A stretch of DNA of 64,000 nucleotides from Bradyrhizobium elkanii USDA 76 (GTDB taxonomy: Bacteria > Pseudomonadota > Alphaproteobacteria > Rhizobiales > Xanthobacteraceae): contig NZ_CP066356.1 of assembly GCF_023278185.1 (NCBI RefSeq), forward strand, positions 3,154,001-3,218,000, given 5' to 3'. Position numbers and translations under genes: made by a program. Positions 42,610-51,374 of this stretch are shown here, piece after piece. The first letter of the stretch is position 1. Each line of letters opens with the position of its first letter. A model generated the notes under the pieces. That model saw only the letters and a program-made list of their open reading frames with translations. It had not been told where the DNA came from and ran no database searches.

Positions 42610-43881
42610 ATGAGTCTCACGGGTGCTCTTTCCTCGGCGATCTCGGCGCTCAATGCGCAGAGCCAGTCGCTGGCAATGATTTCCGACAACATTTCCAACG
42701 CCGACACCACGGGCTACAAGACCACGTCGGCGATGTTCCAGGATCTGGTGACTGCGTCGAACAGCGCCACCTCATACACGTCCGGCGGCGTCACGGTGTC
42801 CGGCCGCGCCAACATCACCCAGCAGGGATTGCTGTCCGCGACCACCAACGCCACCGACGTCGCGATCCAGGGCAGCGGCTTTTTCGTCACCACCAACGCG
42901 ACGTCCGGCGGCACCACCTCCTATACGCGCAACGGCGCGTTCACCACCGACAATCTGGGCTACCTCGTCAACAACGGCAACTACCTCGAGGGCTGGCGCA
43001 CCGACGCTGACGGCAACATCATCGGCAATGCCTCCCCCGCGAGCCTCGGGCCGATCAACACGCAGGTGGCGTCCACCAGCGGCAGCGCCACCACCAAGAC
43101 CACGGTCGCGGCGAACCTGCCGGCCGATGCCGCCGTCGGTGCGACCTTCAATAGCTCGATGACGGTCTACGATTCGCTGGGCACGGCGAGTACGATCCAG
43201 ATCGATTGGGAAAAGACCGGTGACAACACCTGGAAAGCCAGCTTCGAGCAGCCCAAGCTCGCATCGGACTCCACGACGGCCAGCGCCGGCGCGATCACCG
43301 ATACGGTGGCGATCACCTTCAATAGCGATGGTTCACTCAAATCGACGGTGCCGAGCCCGCCGACCATCGCGGTGACCGGTTGGACAGATGGCGCGGCCGA
43401 CAGCTCCATTACGCTCAATCTCGGTACGGCCGGCAAGACCGATGGCCTCACGCAGTATTCGTCAGGCGAGACCACGCCGGCCGTCGATCTCACGAGCATC
43501 ACGTCGGACGGTCTGCCCTATGGCAAGCTGAGCAGCATTTCGATCGGCAAGGGAGGTGTGGTCGACGCCACCTACTCCAACGGGCAGACCATTGCGATCT
43601 ACAAGATTGCGGTCGCGACCTTCAGCGATCCCAACGGATTGAGCGCGGCCAGCGACGGCATGTACTCCGCGACGGCCGCCTCCGGCAACGCCACGCTGCA
43701 GACCTCGGGCACCAACGGCGCCGGCACGATCTACGGCAGCGAACTGGAGTCGAGCACCACCGACACCAGCGGCCAGTTCTCCAACATGATCTCGGCGCAG
43801 CAGGCCTACTCGGCGGCGTCGCAGGTGATCACCACCGTCGACAAGATGTTCGATACGCTGATCTCGGCGGTGTCGCGATGA
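42610..43881 (+). CDS. flgE: Flagellar hook protein
   Basis: 423 aa hook subunit. N-terminal axial motif 'LSSAISALNAQSQSLAMISD' then 'NISNADTTGYKTTSAMFQDL', the FlgE insert domain in the middle ('NSSMTVYDSLGTASTIQIDW'), and C-terminal axial helix 'FSNMISAQQAYSAASQVITT' with 'DKMFDTLISAVSR'. Completes the flgD-flgE pair. Its stop overlaps the next ATG (ATGA). Confidence 0.95.
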   Translation: MSLTGALSSAISALNAQSQSLAMISDNISNADTTGYKTTSAMFQDLVTASNSATSYTSGGVTVSGRANITQQGLLSATTNATDVAIQGSGFFVTTNATSGGTTSYTRNGAFTTDNLGYLVNNGNYLEGWRTDADGNIIGNASPASLGPINTQVASTSGSATTKTTVAANLPADAAVGATFNSSMTVYDSLGTASTIQIDWEKTGDNTWKASFEQPKLASDSTTASAGAITDTVAITFNSDGSLKSTVPSPPTIAVTGWTDGAADSSITLNLGTAGKTDGLTQYSSGETTPAVDLTSITSDGLPYGKLSSISIGKGGVVDATYSNGQTIAIYKIAVATFSDPNGLSAASDGMYSATAASGNATLQTSGTNGAGTIYGSELESSTTDTSGQFSNMISAQQAYSAASQVITTVDKMFDTLISAVSR

Positions 43882-44132
43882 TGACCCAGAAGCGGAATGA
43901 CCGCTTGCTGGTCAGGCTTCAGCGGCTGCAGGCGAGGGCCGCCTCGGTCCGGCCGAACGACCGGACGCAGCTCCGAGCGTTGCTCGACGATGTCGGAACC
44001 TTGCGGGACCAGCTGATGCGCGAATGCGCGCGGCTCGACCATGAACTCAACCGGGCCGCGGTCCGGGTAACGGCAATCACCGCGTATGGGCGCAGTGCAC
44101 AATCGGTTCGCGCCCTGCGTCGCGGACACTAG
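43878..44132 (+). CDS. Small coiled-coil protein in flagellar operon, 84 aa
   Basis: Strongly basic, helical protein ('RLLVRLQRLQARAASVRPND', 'LLDDVGTLRDQLMRECARLD'). The ATG overlaps the hook-protein stop, and a second ATG follows at 43881. No family recognised. Position between flgE and an FlgN-like chaperone suggests a chaperone or assembly factor. Present in the ORF only as the tail of a longer frame that is antisense/out of frame with flgE. Confidence 0.62.
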   Translation: MMTQKRNDRLLVRLQRLQARAASVRPNDRTQLRALLDDVGTLRDQLMRECARLDHELNRAAVRVTAITAYGRSAQSVRALRRGH

Positions 44133-44151
44133 CTTGAACGGGAGCGATGGC

Positions 44152-44607
44152 ATGACACCGGAACGCAACATCAAGATCAATCCCGCGGGCAATGACCAGC
44201 GCGCAAGGTCGTTGATCGCGCTGATCGACAACCTGATCGCGATCGTGAACGAGGAGAATGTCGAGCTCGCCAAGGGCTTGCTGGCCTCGCGGCTGAAGCA
44301 GGTCGACGAGAAGCACCGCCTTGCCACCCTGTTCGAGCAATGTGTGGCGGAGGCGGTCGGCAAGACGGCAAATCTCAACGTCCAGGACCGCGTGCTGCGC
44401 GAGCAGCTGATGGACCGGATCCTGAAGCTGCGCATGGCGATGGACGAGAACGTGATGCGCCTGCGCGCGGCGATCGATGCCAGCAATCGCAGGATCGAGG
44501 CGATCATGCAGGCGATTCGCGAGCAGATCGCCAACGTATCGCCTTATGGCGCCGGCGGTCGTCGCGTTACGCCCGCAATGTCCTATGGCACCAATGTGCG
44601 GGCTTGA
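44152..44607 (+). CDS. FlgN-like chaperone for hook-filament junction proteins
   Basis: 151 aa all-helical protein ('LIALIDNLIAIVNEENVELA', 'AMDENVMRLRAAIDASNRRI', 'EAIMQAIREQIANVSPYGAG'). Size, long antiparallel helices, and the C-terminal 'YGAGG' piece, plus position just before flgK and flgL, fit FlgN, the export chaperone of FlgK/FlgL. GGGAGC lies 7 bases before the ATG; earlier Met codons in the frame lie inside the small gene upstream. Assignment rests on context and helix pattern. Confidence 0.7.
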   Translation: MTPERNIKINPAGNDQRARSLIALIDNLIAIVNEENVELAKGLLASRLKQVDEKHRLATLFEQCVAEAVGKTANLNVQDRVLREQLMDRILKLRMAMDENVMRLRAAIDASNRRIEAIMQAIREQIANVSPYGAGGRRVTPAMSYGTNVRA

Positions 44608-44634
44608 TCGGGCCGCCGCCGAAGGGAGTAGGCC

Positions 44635-46410
44635 GTGTCGTCGCTCGATATTGCACGAAGCATCGCATTCAGCGGGCTGTCAGCCACGCAGGTGCAGATC
44701 AGCGTGGCCTCGGCCAATATCTCCAATGCCGACACCAAGGGCTATACCGAGAAGACCGCCAACCAGAGCAGCAGCGTCACTTCCGGTGTCGGTACCGGCG
44801 TCACGATCACGGGGATCAGCAGCGCGGTCGACAAGCTGCTCCTGAAGTCGCTGGTCGGGGCCAACTCCGATCTCGGTGCCGCCGACACCACCAACAGCTT
44901 TCTGACCGAGCTCCAGCAGCTTTATGGCAGCACGTCGAGCTCGGACAGCTCGACGACGGGCACCTCGCTGGCCAACACGATCGCGGCATTCGAGTCGGCG
45001 TTGTCGTCGCTGGCGAGCACGCCGAGCAGTGCGTCGCTGCAATCGAACGCCGTCAGCGCGCTTGCGGCGGTGACGACGCAGCTGCAGCAGACCTCGAGCG
45101 GCATCCAGACGCTGCGCTCCAATGCGGACCAGGACATCGCGTCGTCGGTTACCGACATCAATTCCGACCTGCAGCAGATCTCCGACCTCAACAAGCAGAT
45201 CAAGCAGCAGGCGGCAGCCGGGCAGTCGACGGCCGATCTGGAGGACCAGCGCAACAGCGCGCTGCAGGATCTCGCGTCGATGATGAATGTGAGCTACTTC
45301 ACCACATCGACCGGCGATTTGCAGGTCTATACCGGATCGGGGCAGGCGCTGGTCGATAGCACGGCGCATCCGCTGAGCTACACGGCGCTACCCAGCGTCA
45401 CGGCGTCCACGACGTATAGCGCGGGATCGTCAAGCGGGTTCAGCGGTATCACCGTCAACGGGGTCGATATCACCTCGCAGATCTCCTCGGGCAAGGTCAG
45501 CGCACTGATCACGCTGCGCGACCAGACGCTGCCAGCGGCGCAGTCGCAACTCGACGAGCTTGCCCGGCAACTGACCGCGACCGTCAACGCGGTATCGAAC
45601 CAAGGCACGTCGGTGCCGCCGCCGGCGAGCCTGACCGGAACCGGCACCGTGAGCAGTACGACGCCGTTCTCGGCGACCGGCACGGTACGCATCGCGGTTG
45701 CCGACAAGAGCGGCAACCTGGTGTCGTACCAAGACCTCGATCTGTCATCTTACGCCACGGTCGGTGATCTCGCCGCTGCGATCAACGGTATCTCGGGGCT
45801 GTCAGCTTCGGTCGATGCCAACGGACACTTGTCGATCTCGGCGACCACATCCGGCAACGGCGTTGCGATCAACGAGATGACGAGCTCGGTCGGCAGTTCT
45901 GGTGACGGTTTTTCGGATTACTTCGGGTTCAACGACCTGATCACCGGAACCGGCGCGTCCGACATCGCCGTTCGCAGCGACATTCTGAACGGGACGGCGG
46001 CGCTGCCGACGGCGACGCTCGATGCGTCGTCGACGCTGACAGCCGGAAACTCGGTGCTGTCGCCGGGCTCGGCGACGGTGGTGAACGCGCTCTCGAGCGC
46101 GCTGACGGGGTCGACCGATTTCGGCATGGCCGGCGGTCTCGGCGCGACCACCTGTTCTTTCACGGACTACGCGGCCGCCATCGTCGCCAACGTCGCCGGC
46201 AAGGCGACCCAGGCGTCGGCGGCCTATACCGCCAAGCAGACGGCGCAGTCGACCTATGCGAATTCGCTGTCGTCGCAGTCCGGCGTCAACATTGACCAGG
46301 AGAGCGCAAATCTGAGTGCGTTGCAGAACAAATACGCTGCCGCCTCCCAGATCATTACGGCCATCAACGCCATGTTCTCGGCGCTGATGACCGCGATGAG
46401 CGCAAGCTGA
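44635..46410 (+). CDS. flgK: Flagellar hook-associated protein 1
   Basis: 591 aa hook-filament junction protein. N-terminus 'IARSIAFSGLSATQVQISVA' and 'SANISNADTKGYTEKTANQS' is the axial motif; the middle contains the D1 coiled coils ('DLQQISDLNKQIKQQAAAGQ', 'DLEDQRNSALQDLASMM'), and the C-terminus ends 'QSGVNIDQESANLSALQNKY' with 'ASQIITAINAMFSALMTAM'. GTG start at 44635 after AAGGGAG. Followed after 16 bases by flgL. Confidence 0.95.
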   Translation: MSSLDIARSIAFSGLSATQVQISVASANISNADTKGYTEKTANQSSSVTSGVGTGVTITGISSAVDKLLLKSLVGANSDLGAADTTNSFLTELQQLYGSTSSSDSSTTGTSLANTIAAFESALSSLASTPSSASLQSNAVSALAAVTTQLQQTSSGIQTLRSNADQDIASSVTDINSDLQQISDLNKQIKQQAAAGQSTADLEDQRNSALQDLASMMNVSYFTTSTGDLQVYTGSGQALVDSTAHPLSYTALPSVTASTTYSAGSSSGFSGITVNGVDITSQISSGKVSALITLRDQTLPAAQSQLDELARQLTATVNAVSNQGTSVPPPASLTGTGTVSSTTPFSATGTVRIAVADKSGNLVSYQDLDLSSYATVGDLAAAINGISGLSASVDANGHLSISATTSGNGVAINEMTSSVGSSGDGFSDYFGFNDLITGTGASDIAVRSDILNGTAALPTATLDASSTLTAGNSVLSPGSATVVNALSSALTGSTDFGMAGGLGATTCSFTDYAAAIVANVAGKATQASAAYTAKQTAQSTYANSLSSQSGVNIDQESANLSALQNKYAAASQIITAINAMFSALMTAMSAS

Positions 46411-46426
46411 ACCCGAGGCCGTCGTC

Positions 46427-47335
46427 ATGATGATGCGTGTTGCCACCTTCGCGCAGTCGGACCAGATGATATCGAGCGCGCTGCGGGTGCAGGCGGTGAT
46501 GGCCAACGAGCAGGTGCAGGAGTCCTCCGGGCTGCAATCCGAGGATTTCGGCGGCTACGGTTCCGGCGCCGGGCGCGTCATCAATCTGCAGGTCTCGGTG
46601 ACGCGTGCGCAGTCCTATATCGACGCCAGCCAACTCGCCGACAACAAGGTGCAGGTGATGTATTCGGCGGTCGGCTCGGTGACCGACATCATCACGCAGC
46701 TGCGGACCCAGCTCAGCGCGGCCACCACCGGCAGCAGCACGGCGACGGCATCGGTGATCAACTATGCCCAGCAGGCCATGGCGCAGATGCAGGGGCTGCT
46801 CGACACCCAGTATGACGGCGAATATGTCTTCAGCGGCGCCCGCACCGACACTGCGCCGGCGGACCTGTCGAGCTTTGGGACGGGCACCGGATCGCTGACG
46901 ACATCAGACACCAGCTACTACAAGGGCGACAGCGAGATCGCGTCCGTGCGTGTGTCGGACAGCCAGTCGATCTCCTACGGCATCACCGCCGACAATCCGG
47001 CGTTCGAGCAGGTGATGCGGCTCTTGAAATTCGTCGGCAACAGCTCGAATTTGTCGTCGAGCGATGTCTCGCAGGCCCTCGACCTCGCCAGCGATGCGCT
47101 GGATGCCACCTCCACCGTGCAGGCAAAGCTGTCAACCGCGGCGTCGCAGATCGAGACCGCCAGCACGAACCAGAGCGATTATCAGAATTTTGCGAAAACG
47201 CTGTCGACGGACCTCACCAGCGTCGACGTCGCGGCCGTGACGGCGCAGCTTTCGACCTATCAGGCGCAGCTGACGGCGTCCTATTCGGCGATCTCCAAGA
47301 TCCAGAGCATGAATCTGGCGAGCTATTTGCGATAG
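46427..47335 (+). CDS. flgL: Flagellar hook-associated protein 3
   Basis: 302 aa second junction protein, flagellin-like at both ends. The N-terminal region around 'VMANEQVQESSGLQSEDFGG' is a divergent version of the usual flagellin-like start, 'AQMQGLLDTQYDGEYVFSGA' is the diagnostic FlgL segment, and the C-terminal helices end 'YSAISKIQSMNLASYLR'. End of the flagellar run; it converges on the MxaJ-like gene with a 12-base gap and no visible terminator. Confidence 0.93.
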   Translation: MMMRVATFAQSDQMISSALRVQAVMANEQVQESSGLQSEDFGGYGSGAGRVINLQVSVTRAQSYIDASQLADNKVQVMYSAVGSVTDIITQLRTQLSAATTGSSTATASVINYAQQAMAQMQGLLDTQYDGEYVFSGARTDTAPADLSSFGTGTGSLTTSDTSYYKGDSEIASVRVSDSQSISYGITADNPAFEQVMRLLKFVGNSSNLSSSDVSQALDLASDALDATSTVQAKLSTAASQIETASTNQSDYQNFAKTLSTDLTSVDVAAVTAQLSTYQAQLTASYSAISKIQSMNLASYLR

Positions 47336-47347
47336 CTATCGCCAGTA

Positions 47348-48286
47348 TCACCGGTTCAGGATTTTCAGCCAGACATCGCCGAGGATGATCGGCTCGCGCG
47401 GCGGAAGCCAGGTGAGGCCGGCGGCCTTGCCGAGCTCCGCGATGGTGCCCTTGGCCTGCAGATCGGTGAGAGCCTTGTTGACGGATTCCAGCAGCGCCTT
47501 GTCGGTTTCGAGCGCAACGTAGCCGCGGTTGGCGCCGATCGGATAATAGTAGCCCGAGGCCGTGATCCTGGTGTCGGGATGTTCAGCGCGGTAGGCGTCG
47601 AAGCGGCGCAGGTCGAGCAGCGTGGCGTCGAATTCGCCGCGTTCCAGTTCGCCCAACAGATCGCTGCGCCCCGGAACGAGGTGCGTGATGTCGTCGATCA
47701 GCTTTCCCTTATCGAAGGTCATCAGGATGGCATCGCCCAGCGTGCCGCTTTCGATCGTCAGGCGAAGCCCGGCGAGATCGCCGATATCGGTGATCTTGCG
47801 CTCCTTGATCTTGTCCTTGGCCTTGGGACCGAGGACGACGGTCATCGGCGAATAGATGTAGGGCTGGCTTGGCGCCAGCACCCCGATCGGGATCCGCCGG
47901 CGGCGATCCTCGCGGGTGGCGCCGTCGAAGTCCGGCAGCTTGGCCGTCGTGACGCCGGGCGCCTTCAGCGAGTCCATGGTGAGGGCGTAGCCGCCGACCA
48001 GCGAGCAGCGCCCGTCCGACAGCAGCGCGTTGGCTTCGAGCGCGGGGCTCGAATCTTCGTCGAGCTTGCTCTCGAACCACTGGATCCTGAGCGGCCGTCC
48101 GAGCCGCTCGGCAATCGCCTGCGCGAGCGCGACGTCGAAGCCGGCATCGGGCTTGCCGCGATGATGCGCCGACAGCGGCGGCAGATCCTCGTCGAGGCAT
48201 ACCTTGAGCGGGTCGTCGGCGGCGTGCGCTGCCGCCGGCATGGCAAGAAGCAGGGCCGTCGCGGCGCCCGCAAGCAGGGCCCTCAT
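47348..48286 (-). CDS. MxaJ/XoxJ-like periplasmic binding protein linked to quinoprotein dehydrogenase
   Basis: 312 aa, family-3 solute-binding fold. A Sec signal ('MRALLAGAATALLLAMPAAA', cleavage near AHA-A) is followed by 'KVCLDEDLPPLS', the first strand typical of MoxJ-type proteins. In methylotrophs MxaJ/XoxJ is encoded after the PQQ dehydrogenase and cytochrome and helps maturation or activation of the dehydrogenase rather than transport (XoxJ role from literature memory). Order here is dehydrogenase, cytochrome, this gene; ATGA overlap with the cytochrome stop. Confidence 0.85.
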   Translation of the reverse strand: MRALLAGAATALLLAMPAAAHAADDPLKVCLDEDLPPLSAHHRGKPDAGFDVALAQAIAERLGRPLRIQWFESKLDEDSSPALEANALLSDGRCSLVGGYALTMDSLKAPGVTTAKLPDFDGATREDRRRRIPIGVLAPSQPYIYSPMTVVLGPKAKDKIKERKITDIGDLAGLRLTIESGTLGDAILMTFDKGKLIDDITHLVPGRSDLLGELERGEFDATLLDLRRFDAYRAEHPDTRITASGYYYPIGANRGYVALETDKALLESVNKALTDLQAKGTIAELGKAAGLTWLPPREPIILGDVWLKILNR

Positions 48287-48633
48287 GGGGTCCTCCGGCT
48301 CGACACGAAGGCCCAGACGTCGGCGATCTCCTGCTCGTTCAGGATGTCGACCCAGGGCGGCATCTTGCCGTTCTTGCCTTGCTTCACGGTGGTCACGAAG
48401 CGGGTCTTGTCGTCGGGAAACGCGCGCAAGTCCGGCGTGATGGTGCCGGAATTGACCATGTTGGGCCCATGGCAATGCGAGCAGTTCTTGGCGTAGGTGA
48501 CCTTGCCCTGGTCGGCCTGACCCTGAAGGTCGATTGCGGTGGTTTGCTGTGCGGCGGCCGGGATCAACATGATCAAGGCCGTCGCGACGGCGGCGAAGAT
48601 CGCCGCCGTCAACAGGGTTACTCGTTCAGTCAC
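48283..48633 (-). CDS. Class I cytochrome c, electron acceptor of the PQQ dehydrogenase
   Basis: 116 aa periplasmic monohaem cytochrome. Signal peptide (hydrophobic to about residue 28), haem site C51-S-H-C54-H55, and axial M91 in 'NGKMPPWV'. Small size and position between the PQQ dehydrogenase and the MxaJ-like gene match the XoxG/MxaG role of taking electrons from PQQH2. GTG start at 48633 with GGAG 5 bases upstream; the frame extends further up inside the dehydrogenase gene. Thirteen bases separate it from the dehydrogenase stop. Confidence 0.88.
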   Translation of the reverse strand: MTERVTLLTAAIFAAVATALIMLIPAAAQQTTAIDLQGQADQGKVTYAKNCSHCHGPNMVNSGTITPDLRAFPDDKTRFVTTVKQGKNGKMPPWVDILNEQEIADVWAFVSSRRTP

Positions 48634-48646
48634 GTGTGCTCCGCGC

Positions 48647-50311
48647 TCAGTTCTTGACCGCGAAAACCCACAGCGAGCCGCCGGGTGGGACCTTGGCAAG
48701 CCGCTCGTCGCCCGAGAACAGCGAATAGACGCCGCCATAGCCCGAGGTGACGGCGACATACTGCACGCCGTCCTGCTGCCAGGTGACGGGTTGTCCCTCG
48801 ATGCCCGAGCCGGTCTGGAACTGCCAGAGCTTCTTGCCGGTATCGGCATCGAACGCCTCGAATTCGCCGGTCAGCTGACCGGAGAACACCACGCCGCCGC
48901 CGGTGGAGAGCACGCCGGAGAAGCGCGGAATGTCGCTCGGCGCTTCCCACTTCGCCTTGCCGGTCATCGGATCGATCGCCTTCAGGTGGCCGCGCGGTCC
49001 GGTGCCCCATTCCCAGGGATCGGTGAGATCCATGCCGAGATACCATTCGCCCTGCTTGAACGTCACCGGCTCGGCCTTGTACTTGCCGCCGAAGGCGAGC
49101 GTGTTGGCGTAGGCGAGGCCGGTCTGCGGATTGAACGACATCGGCTCCCAGTTCTTGCCGCCGAGGATCGACGGGTAGACCGTGACCTTCTTGCCTTCAC
49201 GCGCATCCTTGGTGATGTCGGTCTCGATCGGCCGTCCGGTCTTCATGTCGATGCCGGTGGCCCAGTTGACGTTCACATAAGGATTGGCCGCGAGCAGCTT
49301 TCCGTTGGTGCGATCGAGCACGTAGAAGAAGCCGTTGCGGTTGGCGTCCATCAGCACCTTGGTTGGTTTGCCCTCGACGTTCATGTCGGCGAGCACCATC
49401 TCGGCCACCGAGTCGTAGTCGAACGGATTGTTCGGCGAGAACTGGTAGTGCCACTTGATCTTGCCGGTCTTCGGATCTAGCGCCAGCACCGAGCAGGTGT
49501 AGAGGTTGTCGCCGGGGCGCACCGCCGAATTGAACGGTCCGGGATTGCCGATGCCCCAATACACCGTGTTCAGTTCGGGATCGTAGGAGCCGGTGATCCA
49601 GGTCGATCCGCCGCCGAGCTTCCAGGTGTCGCCCTTCCAGGTGTCGCCACCAGGTTCGTCCGGGGTCGGGATCGAGTAGGTCCGCCAGAGCTTTTTGCCG
49701 GTTGCCGGATCCCAGCCATCGATGAAGCCGCGGGTGCCGAATTCGGCGCCCGAGATGCCGGTGATCACGACGCCGTCGGCGACCAGCGGGGCCACCGTCA
49801 TCGAGTAGCCTTCCTTGATGTCCGCAGCCTTCTGGCGCCACAGCTCCTTGCCGGTCTTGGCATCGAGCGCGATCACGTTGGCGTCGAGCGTGGTGCGGAA
49901 CACCTTGCCGTCATACAGCGCGGCACCGCGATTGATGATGCCGCAGCAAACGATACGCGGCGTCTCGGCGGGATACTCGACCTTGGTCTTCCAGATCTGC
50001 TTGCCGGATTTGGCGTCGATCGCGATCGTGGCGTTGTGCGTGGTGACGTAAATGACACCCTGGTAGACGAGCGGCTGCGATTCCTCGCTGCGGTCGTCGT
50101 TCAAACTGTAATTCCAGACCGGCACCAGATTTTTGACGGTGTCCTTGTTGATCTGGTTCAGCGTCGAGAAGCGCTGAAGATTGTAACCCATGCCGTAATT
50201 GAGAACGTTCGAAGTATCAGTCGCCCCCTTGACCAACTGCTCGTTGGTCTGGGCGCTTGCACCATACGATGCAAGAATCACGAGGCTTGCGGCCAGCGCA
50301 ATGCGTCTCAT
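48647..50311 (-). CDS. Lanthanide-type PQQ-dependent alcohol dehydrogenase (XoxF/ExaF-like)
   Basis: 554 aa, eight-bladed quinoprotein, Sec signal ending 'SYGASAQ'. PQQ/metal site residues: vicinal disulfide C122-C123, metal ligands E190 ('SGAEFG') and N256 ('GIGNPGPF'), catalytic D298 and the additional D300 in 'NPFDYDSV'. Asp at the +2 position is the accepted marker for lanthanide instead of calcium binding (MxaF has Ala, calcium ethanol dehydrogenases Ser/Thr). The chain is shorter than classic XoxF (about 600) and lacks its long insert, so an ExaF/PedH-like substrate range (ethanol and others) is possible. GGGAGGA ribosome site; 225-base upstream region with no other gene. Confidence 0.92.
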   Translation of the reverse strand: MRRIALAASLVILASYGASAQTNEQLVKGATDTSNVLNYGMGYNLQRFSTLNQINKDTVKNLVPVWNYSLNDDRSEESQPLVYQGVIYVTTHNATIAIDAKSGKQIWKTKVEYPAETPRIVCCGIINRGAALYDGKVFRTTLDANVIALDAKTGKELWRQKAADIKEGYSMTVAPLVADGVVITGISGAEFGTRGFIDGWDPATGKKLWRTYSIPTPDEPGGDTWKGDTWKLGGGSTWITGSYDPELNTVYWGIGNPGPFNSAVRPGDNLYTCSVLALDPKTGKIKWHYQFSPNNPFDYDSVAEMVLADMNVEGKPTKVLMDANRNGFFYVLDRTNGKLLAANPYVNVNWATGIDMKTGRPIETDITKDAREGKKVTVYPSILGGKNWEPMSFNPQTGLAYANTLAFGGKYKAEPVTFKQGEWYLGMDLTDPWEWGTGPRGHLKAIDPMTGKAKWEAPSDIPRFSGVLSTGGGVVFSGQLTGEFEAFDADTGKKLWQFQTGSGIEGQPVTWQQDGVQYVAVTSGYGGVYSLFSGDERLAKVPPGGSLWVFAVKN

Positions 50312-50536
50312 CCTATCCTCCCAATGAAACCTTTTTTCTGCACGCCTATTCCTGACGTTGCGGACGGAACCATCCGCCTGAAACCAAAACGGGTCAATAC
50401 GAAAACGTGAACGAGCGCCCGCTAACCGCGCGAGGCCGGTCGATAGCGTCAGGTTTTTGGCAAACGGTCCGTGGCTTACCGTCGCGTGGAATACGCTACA
50501 CCAGCGCAGCCCGCCGTTATGCCGCAGCGCGAACGG

Positions 50537-50782
50537 TCAGCTGGACGGCGTAGGGGGACAGACACTCGGCCGCGGTTTCGCGCCCCGCTTGTCCGGCGGC
50601 ACATTGCAATTATCGATACGCTGCTCGTCGGTCCATTTGCGGCCGAGCCGCTCCTTGCCGGTGAGCACGCGCTGCTGGACCGCCTCCGCCGATGGGGCAG
50701 GGTGCCGGGTCTGCGCGGACGCAGGCGCGATCAGACCGAGCACGACCAGACAGCCCAACGCACTCCTGCAAATGTCGCTCAT
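50537..50782 (-). CDS. Small secreted protein, 81 aa
   Basis: Sec signal ('ALGCLVVLGLIAPASAQ') followed by a 55-residue polar domain 'LTGKERLGRKWTDEQRIDNC' and a Pro/Lys-rich end with two Cys residues (possible disulfide). ATG 50782 has GAGGTGA upstream. No family recognised. It is upstream of the dehydrogenase on the same strand, and divergent from lanM; participation in the lanthanide system is only positional. Confidence 0.68.
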   Translation of the reverse strand: MSDICRSALGCLVVLGLIAPASAQTRHPAPSAEAVQQRVLTGKERLGRKWTDEQRIDNCNVPPDKRGAKPRPSVCPPTPSS

Positions 50783-50972
50783 GGCTCACCTCGATCATCC
50801 TGGTGCGATACGTCGGAGCTCCACAGGTGACCGGTCGGGAGGTCCCTTTCCACCCGAAAGCCGACGAGGGCTCACTGGTTGCGCCAGCTGTCAAAGATTC
50901 GCCGAGGCTGTTATGATGCGCCTTTCATGGCGCGCTTCGCCCCGTCGCCGGAGCGGCACGCAAGGGAGATGA

Positions 50973-51374
50973 ATGATGATTTCGCGCCGATCGCTTGCTC
51001 TGACTTTGGCCATGGCCGTCCTGTCGGCGCCCGCCCTGGCGGCATCCGGCCGCAAGGGCGCGCTGAAGATGCTCGATCCTGACAATGACGGTACGGTCGA
51101 TCTCGCCGAAGCCAAGAAGGCTGCCGCCAATCTGTTCGCGAAGCTCGATCCCGACCATGACGGCACGCTCGACGCGCGCGAATTGCGCGGACGGCTGACC
51201 GCGAAAGAACTGGCCGCCGCCGATCCGGATCACGACGGCACCCTGACGCTCGACGAATACCTTGCGGTCGTCGAGCAGCGCTTCAAGGCCGCCGATCCCG
51301 ACAATGACGGAACGCTGGATGCGAAAGAGTTGAAGTCGCGTGCCGGCCGGGCCCTGCTGCGCCTGCTCAAATAG
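50973..51374 (+). CDS. lanM: Lanmodulin homologue (periplasmic lanthanide-binding EF-hand protein)
   Basis: 133 aa with a signal peptide ending near 'APALAAS' (residue 24). Four EF-hand loops of 12 residues: 35-46, 59-70, 84-95 and 108-119, each beginning Asp-Pro-Asp-x-Asp-Gly-Thr. Proline at loop position 2 in all hands, acidic residue at 9 in three (Thr in loop 3) and only 12-13 residues between loops are the hallmarks of lanmodulin from Methylobacterium (Methylorubrum), where ordinary EF pairs are spaced about 24. The precursor length is also that of lanmodulin. AAGGGAGA precedes two adjacent ATG codons (50973 and 50976). It sits 661 bases from the lanthanide-type dehydrogenase. Confidence 0.9.
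   Translation: MMISRRSLALTLAMAVLSAPALAASGRKGALKMLDPDNDGTVDLAEAKKAAANLFAKLDPDHDGTLDARELRGRLTAKELAAADPDHDGTLTLDEYLAVVEQRFKAADPDNDGTLDAKELKSRAGRALLRLLK

Noticed and set aside
50973..51374. Ordinary calcium-binding EF-hand (calmodulin-like) protein
   Set aside because: Pro at loop position 2 in all four hands and 12-13-residue spacers fit lanmodulin, and the neighbourhood contains a lanthanide-type dehydrogenase and pqqA.
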